64,000 nucleotides of DNA, taken from the NCBI RefSeq assembly GCF_025506275.1, contig NZ_QYCP01000096.1, positions 124,001 to 188,000 on the forward strand, read 5' to 3'. A model generated the notes under the pieces. The model was not told the origin of the DNA, made no database searches, and saw nothing but the letters and a program-made list of their open reading frames with translations. The translations under genes were made by a program, and so were the position numbers. The DNA comes from Brevibacterium permense (GTDB lineage: Bacteria; Actinomycetota; Actinomycetes; Actinomycetales; Brevibacteriaceae). Below, piece after piece: positions 59,395 to 64,000 of this stretch (the first letter of the stretch is position 1; each line of letters begins with the position of its first letter).

Positions 59395-60553
59395 AGCCTG
59401 ACGGCCCCCGCTGTCCGAAAGCTGCCTCGACCTCTGAATGCGGAAGGGCGAAGCTCGTGTGCCCACCACGACCGGTCATGTCCTCCGCAGCCACAAGGGC
59501 GTTGACCACGGATTCCTCCGTCGCCTGCACGACTGCCTCGAAGAGCGGGTCGATCCGTCCCCAGGCGAGATGCTCAAGAGACTGGACGAGCGGGCCACGT
59601 TCGGACATCGAGGATCGGAGTCCGCCCTCGTTGGCCGTCGAGAGGCCGAGGAAGATGTCGCCGGAGAAGTGGCTGCCGGTGGTTCCGGTCCTGGCCAGGC
59701 CCAGAGGCACTCGCCTGGCCAGAGCCTCGCACTGGCGGGGCAGGAGCGGGGCATCGGTGGCGATGATGACGATGACGCTCCCGGCTCCCGGCGTCGGCTC
59801 GGTGCCTGAGATCTCCTGATCAAACCAGCCGGTGGTCTCCATAGAGTTCGGCGCGGCAGAATCGCGGCCCAGGTGCCGACCGGAGAGCGTGAGTTCACGA
59901 CGTGCGCCGAAGTTTGCCTGGACCAACGCTCCGAGCGTGAACGTCTTTCCTCCGCAGTCGACACGTCTCGACGAGGTTCCCGTTCCGCCCTTGAACCCGT
60001 AGCAATTCATCCCGGTTCCGCCGCCCACATTGCCTTCTGCCACGGGTCCCGAATGTGCGGCATCGATTGCCGACACTGCGTGATGAGGCCGGACTGTCTC
60101 GGCATTGATGGAGTTGAGGTATCCGTCCCAGGTCTCTCCGACCGTCGGCAGCATCCAGGCTGAGGCGGCAGTGGGATGATGTTCGGTCATCCATCGTTCG
60201 ACCCCCGAATGCACGGCACCGACAGCGTGGGAATTCGTGATTGCGATGGGGGTCTGCAACTGACCTGACTCTTCGATCCATGATCTGCCGGTCAGCTCGC
60301 CGTTGCCGTTGAGCACGGCCACTCCGGCGGCGCAGGGAAGATGAGCCTTGGCTGTTCCGCGGGGCAGAATCGCAGTCACACCTGTTCTGGTCACCACCGG
60401 CTCGTCGCGGATGATCGTCTCGAATCCGACCTCGAGCCCCGGAACATCCGTGATCGCATTCCATGGTCCCGGCATTCCGTCGAACGGCACACCGAAGTCG
60501 CGTGCACGAAGAGGGGTGCGGCTCGCTTCAGCTTCTGAATTCAGTTTAAACAT
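59366..60553 (-). CDS. P1/S58-family (DmpA-like) aminopeptidase
   Basis: A 395-residue self-processing aminopeptidase of the DmpA/BapA group, which removes N-terminal residues including D- or beta-amino acids from short peptides. Conserved are NAITDVPGLEVGFETI, AITNSHAVGAVHSGVERW, VAEGNVGGGTGMNCYGFKGG, and the putative cleavage and nucleophile site Gly258-Ser259 before VIVIIATDAPLLPRQ. The ATG lies in a palindrome (60546-60560) with AAAGGAG ten bases upstream. Divergent from the APC permease, suggesting import of a peptide-derived or amidated amino compound. Confidence 0.88.
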   Translation of the reverse strand: MFKLNSEAEASRTPLRARDFGVPFDGMPGPWNAITDVPGLEVGFETIIRDEPVVTRTGVTAILPRGTAKAHLPCAAGVAVLNGNGELTGRSWIEESGQLQTPIAITNSHAVGAVHSGVERWMTEHHPTAASAWMLPTVGETWDGYLNSINAETVRPHHAVSAIDAAHSGPVAEGNVGGGTGMNCYGFKGGTGTSSRRVDCGGKTFTLGALVQANFGARRELTLSGRHLGRDSAAPNSMETTGWFDQEISGTEPTPGAGSVIVIIATDAPLLPRQCEALARRVPLGLARTGTTGSHFSGDIFLGLSTANEGGLRSSMSERGPLVQSLEHLAWGRIDPLFEAVVQATEESVVNALVAAEDMTGRGGHTSFALPHSEVEAAFGQRGPSGSSPVRPPAQ

Positions 60554-60588
60554 TGTTTAATAGCTCCTTTGCGTCATACACTATTAAA
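60546..60588. promoter_or_regulatory. Palindromic operator region between peptidase and permease
   Basis: TTAAACATTGTTTAA (60546-60560) is a perfect 15-bp palindrome with the peptidase start codon at its centre. TTTAATAG (60556-60563) is also inverted against CTATTAAA (60581-60588). The overlapping repeats would let one regulator block translation or transcription of the peptidase and the divergent permease. The TetR-type gene at 62211 is the nearest candidate. Confidence 0.55.
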
Positions 60589-60709
60589 TCAGATGCCCAG
60601 GGTGGATGAACTGAACAAAGTTCAATATGAACAGTTGATCGCAAACCCTGAGACATCGGCGTCGCGCGGACGGTGCGGCGTGACTGAGAATGCAGACAAA
60701 GGAGTCGCA

Positions 60710-62164
60710 ATGCACTCACAGACCTCTCACCCCTACTCAGAGGGGTCAGCGCTGGCGTCCGGCCGACTCGGCACTTGGGACATCGTCTTCTTCGTCGTCT
60801 CTGCCGCAGCGCCGTTGACGGTCATCGTCAGCGGCGCGATCACATCGTTTCGGATGGGCGGTGTCGGCGCACCGGGCGCGATCGCCTTCTGCGCCGTGAT
60901 TCTCATCCTGTTCGCTCTCGGATTCACTGCGATGTCGAAGAGCGTGAGGAATGCCGGTGCTTTCTACGCCTATGTCTCACATGGACTCGGCAAACCGTGG
61001 GGACTCGGCGTTTCGTCAGTCACGGTCTTCGCCTATGTCGCACTCGTCATTTCGTTCTACGGCTTCATCGGCTTCTTCGCACAGTTCACAGCATTGGAGC
61101 TGTTTGGGATCGATCTTCCGTGGGGCGTCTGGTCGCTGCTGGCCGTGGCGATCGTCGCCTTCCTCGGATATCGCAAGATCGACGTCGGCGCGAAGGTGCT
61201 GGCGGTCCTGTTGACCGCAGAGGTGGCCATCCTTCTCGTACTGGCGGTCAGCGCCCTCGCCGATGGCGGGCCGGAGCCGTGGAGCCTGGCCTCGTTCGAC
61301 CCGGCGAATGTCTTCTTCGCACCGGCGGCCGGAACCCTGTTCGTCATGGGCTTCGGAGCCTATCTCGGCTTCGAGAGCACAGCAATCTATGCCGAAGAGG
61401 CCAAGGACTCCGATAAGACTGTGCCGCGTGCGACGATCATCGCCGTGGCATTCCTCGGGATCTTCTATGGCTTTACCTTCTGGATCCTCACTGTCGCGTT
61501 CGGTGCCGAGGGCGTCGTGGAGATGGCTCGGAGCGACTCTTTCGAGACCATGGTCATTACCGGCACCGGCGACCTCGCCGGCGCCTGGGCGGCATTCGTC
61601 ATGAAGATCCTCATCGTCACGAGCTTCTTCGCCTGTGTCCTGTCGTTTCACAATGCGTGCAGCCGCTACCTGTTCTCGTTGGGCCGTGAAAGGCTCCTTC
61701 CTCGCGTGCTCGGCCGCGCCAGCTCGAGACATGGCGCTCCTGCCGTGGCGAGCCTGACCGTTAGCGGCGCCTCCGCCATCGGAGTTTTCGTGGCAGTGAT
61801 CGTCAAGGCGGACCCCTTCCTCGGACTGGCGCTGTGGACCTATGCCACGGGCGTCCAGGGACTGGTGTTCGCTCAGGCCGTCACCTCGGTGGCCGTCGTC
61901 ATGTACTTCCTGCGAAATCGGCGAGGACACAGCCTGTTCCGAGTGACGATCGCTCCGATCCTCGGAGCGATCGGCCTGATAATCGGCTATATTCTCATCG
62001 CCACGAACTTCGAAGTCGTGACTGGGCTCAACGGTGTCATCAATGTGCTTCTCCTGTTGCCCACCCCGTTGCTGTTCATCGGCGGAATCATCATTTCCCT
62101 GACCATCAGGGCCAAGAAGCCCGAATACTATGAAGGTCTCAACCAGAATGCGAACAGCGACTGA
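60710..62164 (+). CDS. APC-family amino acid permease
   Basis: A 484-residue, 12-helix APC permease: WDIVFFVVSAAAPLTVIVSG, VRNAGAFYAYVSHGLGKPWG, FGAYLGFESTAIYAEEAKDS and DKTVPRATIIAVAFLG, and SFHNACSRYLFSLGRERLLP. ATG 60710 is preferred over the longer frame at 60569 because AAAGGAG precedes it and the protein then begins like its relatives. It is divergent from the peptidase and upstream of a TetR-like regulator, probably a peptidase/permease regulon for amino acids or amines. Confidence 0.9.
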   Translation: MHSQTSHPYSEGSALASGRLGTWDIVFFVVSAAAPLTVIVSGAITSFRMGGVGAPGAIAFCAVILILFALGFTAMSKSVRNAGAFYAYVSHGLGKPWGLGVSSVTVFAYVALVISFYGFIGFFAQFTALELFGIDLPWGVWSLLAVAIVAFLGYRKIDVGAKVLAVLLTAEVAILLVLAVSALADGGPEPWSLASFDPANVFFAPAAGTLFVMGFGAYLGFESTAIYAEEAKDSDKTVPRATIIAVAFLGIFYGFTFWILTVAFGAEGVVEMARSDSFETMVITGTGDLAGAWAAFVMKILIVTSFFACVLSFHNACSRYLFSLGRERLLPRVLGRASSRHGAPAVASLTVSGASAIGVFVAVIVKADPFLGLALWTYATGVQGLVFAQAVTSVAVVMYFLRNRRGHSLFRVTIAPILGAIGLIIGYILIATNFEVVTGLNGVINVLLLLPTPLLFIGGIIISLTIRAKKPEYYEGLNQNANSD

Positions 62165-62197
62165 AAGCAGGGATGATCGCAAGTGGCGGAGGTCGCA

Positions 62198-62210
62198 TAC
62201 AATTGCGGCT
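62198..62210 (+). promoter_or_regulatory. -10 box for leaderless TetR-like gene
   Basis: TACAAT at 62198-62203, followed by seven bases and the ATG at 62211. No ribosome-binding site fits. The box lies just after the permease stop, so the regulator can be expressed independently. Confidence 0.6.
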
Positions 62211-62840
62211 ATGAGTTCTGCCGATCAGCGTCGCCTCGAACGCCAGGATGAGATTGTTCGAGCATATTGGCGTGCGGCGAGAGCGAAGCCCGGGCGCAGT
62301 GTCAACATCCGCACAGTTGCCGGCGAAGCCGATATGAGTCCGGGGAACGTTCTCCATTACTTCGATACTCTCAAGGACCTCCAGTTCGCTGCGATCAATG
62401 GAGCGATGGAGGAATTCTGGGGTCACCGACAGGAGATTCTGGACCGGCGGGTAAGCGCTTCCGAACGACTCTGGGCCATGATCGATGCCGGTGTTCCGGA
62501 CGTCATCAGTGCGGAGCTGAGGCACGTCTACGAAAGTGTGTCGGTCCTGGCTGAGCATCCGGAATTCCTCCACGCGCATCGGAATCTGACGGAGCGTCAG
62601 ATCATGCTCTACCGGACATTGATCGAGATCGGCGCAGGCACAGGAGAGTTCACTCCAGCGTCGCCGATGCGAATGATTGCTCGCAACTTGGTAGCACTGG
62701 AAGACGCCTACGACCTCTATCCGCTTGTCGGAGACAAAACGCCGCGGGACGAATGCCGCGCCGCGGTCCGCAGTTACGCGGTGGTAGCACTGCGCATCTC
62801 AGAACCAGAAGAATCGAGCAGTTCGGCCCGAAAATGCTGA
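62211..62840 (+). CDS. TetR-family regulator
   Basis: A 209-residue TetR-like protein. The helix-turn-helix is NIRTVAGEADMSPGNVLHYFDTLKDLQF, and the helical C-terminal part includes RLWAMIDAGVPDVISAELRHVY and ARNLVALEDAYDLYPLVGDKTP. The PGNVLHYF pattern is close to TetR repressors of amino-acid and polyamine uptake genes. A leaderless start is likely (TACAAT upstream). It probably controls the permease and DmpA-like peptidase. It is the last intact gene before the right repeat. Confidence 0.85.
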   Translation: MSSADQRRLERQDEIVRAYWRAARAKPGRSVNIRTVAGEADMSPGNVLHYFDTLKDLQFAAINGAMEEFWGHRQEILDRRVSASERLWAMIDAGVPDVISAELRHVYESVSVLAEHPEFLHAHRNLTERQIMLYRTLIEIGAGTGEFTPASPMRMIARNLVALEDAYDLYPLVGDKTPRDECRAAVRSYAVVALRISEPEESSSSARKC

Positions 62841-62898
62841 ACGTCCTCCAGTTAGCTTCGATGTCACGATATGTACATCGACGAACGGATATTGGGCT

Positions 62899-63206
62899 TT
62901 AAAGAGTCCAGGCGCCGTCGGTGAAGTAGCCGTCGATGAATCCGGGCAGGCGCTGTCCGTCCTTCGCGGTCTCGAGCGTGTACGGGGCGACGTGGAAGCC
63001 GGCCTTGTCGACCTCGCCGCCCATTTCGTCGAGGAGTTCGTCGAAGGTGACGGTGGCGGCTTCTTCTCCGCCGGCCGGGTGTTTGATCGTGGCCGCGTCC
63101 CATTCCTCGCGGCTGAGGTCCCGGATGGGTCCGGTTGCGCCGTTGAGTGTGCGGTCGGCAGTGTCGTCGTGGATGAGGACGGGGGTGCCGTCTGCGAGGA
63201 ATTGGT
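62899..63206 (-). pseudogene. GDPD gene remnant with two deletions
   Basis: Near-identical to parts of the intact GDPD at 39262-40137. Relative to it, 267 bp (39375-39641, 89 codons, in frame) are missing at a CGA junction. All of the 5' end, including the signal peptide and the catalytic HRG segment, is gone with a second deletion of 436 bp ending at CGAGGAACTGG. The fused frame continues into the DUF308 gene in another frame (open 62899-63447), so any product would be meaningless. The last codon also differs (AWTL for AWTD). Confidence 0.88.
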
Positions 63207-63446
63207 GGGGCAGTGCCTCAGTTTCCGAATGCCTGCTTCGTATGCGAGCGGCCGACGAAGGCCATGATGATGAGGAAGATGCCGAAGATGATCGTGTAGA
63301 TCGCGATAATCCAAACCAGCGCGAGCAATGCGGCTCCCGGGTTGGAGAAGACGACGATGAACATGATGACGGCGAAGATGATGTCGAGGACTCCGAGGGC
63401 CTTCGACCATCCCTTGAATGATTTCGAGGCGACGCTGAGGATGCCA
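63196..63446. repeat. Direct repeat, right copy (DUF308 3' half)
   Basis: Matches 40262-40512 almost base for base and lies in the same orientation. Homology on the right stops inside the DUF308 gene at 63446 only because the left copy is truncated there. Confidence 0.88.
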
Positions 63447-63823
63447 CGGATGAGCATGCCCGAAGCCATCATCAGCAGGATGACGGTGCCGCCCATGACG
63501 GCGAAGGACAGCGGCACGATCATGATGATGACGCCGGAGACGACGTAGGCGATGCCGGCGCCGAGTTCCCAGCCCCATGAAAGGTTCTGTCTGCGAGCGT
63601 GCAGAGCATGAGTGATTTCGAGGATGCCGTCGACGATGAGCCAAGCACCCACCCAGATTCCCAGGGCCACTGCCATTGCGGCGGGTGCGGCGACGAGGAG
63701 TATGCCGAAGAGGACGGCCAGGACGCCGCGGATCAGCACCGCCCAGAAGGCGCCCTTGCCGAGTTCTGTCATGAGCGAACGGACCGCGTCTGAAGCATCA
63801 GTGGGGTTCTGGGGTGTGGCCAT
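63218..63823 (-). CDS. HdeD/DUF308 family membrane protein
   Basis: A 201-residue protein with six helices: FWAVLIRGVLAVLFGILLVAAPAA, GIWVGAWLIVDGILEITHAL, LGAGIAYVVSGVIIMIVPLS and so on, arranged as three DUF308 repeats. HdeD-like proteins are linked to acid resistance in E. coli but have no defined activity. The ATG at 63823 follows AGGAGGAACC. This is the intact version of the fragment at 40284. Its downstream neighbour was once GDPD. Confidence 0.88.
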   Translation of the reverse strand: MATPQNPTDASDAVRSLMTELGKGAFWAVLIRGVLAVLFGILLVAAPAAMAVALGIWVGAWLIVDGILEITHALHARRQNLSWGWELGAGIAYVVSGVIIMIVPLSFAVMGGTVILLMMASGMLIRGILSVASKSFKGWSKALGVLDIIFAVIMFIVVFSNPGAALLALVWIIAIYTIIFGIFLIIMAFVGRSHTKQAFGN

Positions 63824-63939
63824 GGTTCCTCCTGGTGACTGCGCCTATGATTGCCACCAGTCTAGGCCTGCGCTGACGGTTCTGTCGTCGTGCGACACGT
63901 GGCGAGGTCTCGGGGAGGGATAGCGCCAGTACGAACACG

Positions 63940-64000
63940 ATGAGGGACGATGAAGAGGTTCTGCACAAATACGATCGACCGGTCGTGTTCTATGTGCGGG
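63940..64000 (+). CDS. Partial CDS, N-terminus of unknown protein
   Basis: From ATG 63940 the frame MRDDEEVLHKYDRPVVFYVR is open to the right edge. The mix of charged and hydrophobic residues looks coding, and it would be divergent from the DUF308 gene. Only 20 residues are visible, and no ribosome-binding site is clear, so the family cannot be named. Confidence 0.35.
   Translation, partial: MRDDEEVLHKYDRPVVFYVR

Larger units (their letters stand above)
40513..62898. other. Candidate acquired or rearranged segment bounded by direct repeats
   Basis: Both edges abut copies of the GDPD-DUF308 locus in the same orientation. The left edge holds dead ABC and SARP gene pieces. The CGCCGAGGC word, found about 24 times in 0-40.5 kb, appears about twice between 41.3 and 62.9 kb by my count. 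Gene content is coherent (sulfatase/ABC and amine catabolism). I see no integrase, att site or plasmid genes, so a Campbell-type insertion or large duplication is more likely than a phage-like island. Confidence 0.5.

Noticed and set aside
40513..62898. Prophage, integrative conjugative element or transposon
   Set aside because: No integrase, transposase, relaxase, tRNA attachment site or phage structural genes were seen; only direct repeats of chromosomal genes flank it.
62899..63447. 182-codon frame spanning the GDPD scar and DUF308 gene
   Set aside because: A chance fusion frame: half is the GDPD remnant, the other half is an out-of-frame reading of the intact DUF308 gene.

Overview
The window is high-GC, gene-dense DNA. 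Single-component regulators of many families (ArsR, TetR, GntR, MarR, HxlR, AraC) sit beside the transporters and enzymes they probably control. The Pol-PE-Lig order of LigD, the Excalibur and DUF5808 proteins, a SARP-like regulator remnant, and many start codons lying 6-8 nt after a TANNNT box all point to an actinobacterium. Brevibacterium or a close relative is my best guess, from gene style only. I saw no rRNA, tRNA, CRISPR array or intact transposase.

Layout. 0-12 kb: export and regulation (two MFS pumps, a DHA2 pump, ArsR/AHSA1, DoxX/TetR, GntR/MFS), an aldo-keto reductase, a truncated crotonase, a TesB-type thioesterase and a TSUP permease. 12-20 kb: a DUF5808 protein, a secreted HNH/Excalibur nuclease, an acyl-CoA ligase, a decayed HigBA-like toxin-antitoxin pair, two hotdog thioesterases with an HxlR regulator, and a ChaA-type antiporter. 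20-29 kb: a two-component flavin monooxygenase operon (MarR, LLM enzyme, FMN reductase), DoxX, MoaB-FdhD (molybdoenzyme maturation), a class V aminotransferase-fold protein, MFS and GNAT. 29-40 kb: a DNA-repair and stress block (SDR, ChaB, Ku, FUSC-type membrane protein, cardiolipin synthase, LigD), then a flavin reductase/RibD-like pair and a glycerophosphodiesterase.

40.5-62.9 kb looks like an acquired or rearranged segment. It is flanked by direct repeats of a GDPD-DUF308 locus. The left copy has an intact GDPD and a beheaded DUF308; the right copy has an intact DUF308 and a doubly deleted GDPD. The left edge carries wrecked ABC-transporter and SARP-regulator genes. The interior holds a sulfonate/nitrate-type ABC transporter translationally coupled to an arylsulfatase. 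A long amine and amino-acid catabolic set follows: flavin amine oxidase, YtcJ-type amidohydrolase, two APC permeases, MFS, SDR, AraC, a class III aminotransferase-like phospholyase coupled to an APH-type kinase, a DmpA-type peptidase, and TetR regulators. A plausible reading is uptake of amino compounds or small peptides, hydrolysis, phosphorylation and lyase cleavage of an amino alcohol, and oxidation of amines.

The most interesting signals are five. (1) A short near-palindromic word, CGCCGAGGC, recurs throughout the first 40 kb and is scarce in the 41-63 kb segment. (2) The toxin-antitoxin pair has one nonsense codon in each partner. (3) The GDPD-DUF308 repeats show microhomology deletion scars. 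(4) A palindrome covers both start codons of a divergent ArsR/AHSA1 pair. (5) A kinase-phospholyase-peptidase cluster may define an uncharacterised catabolic route. All counts were made by eye.
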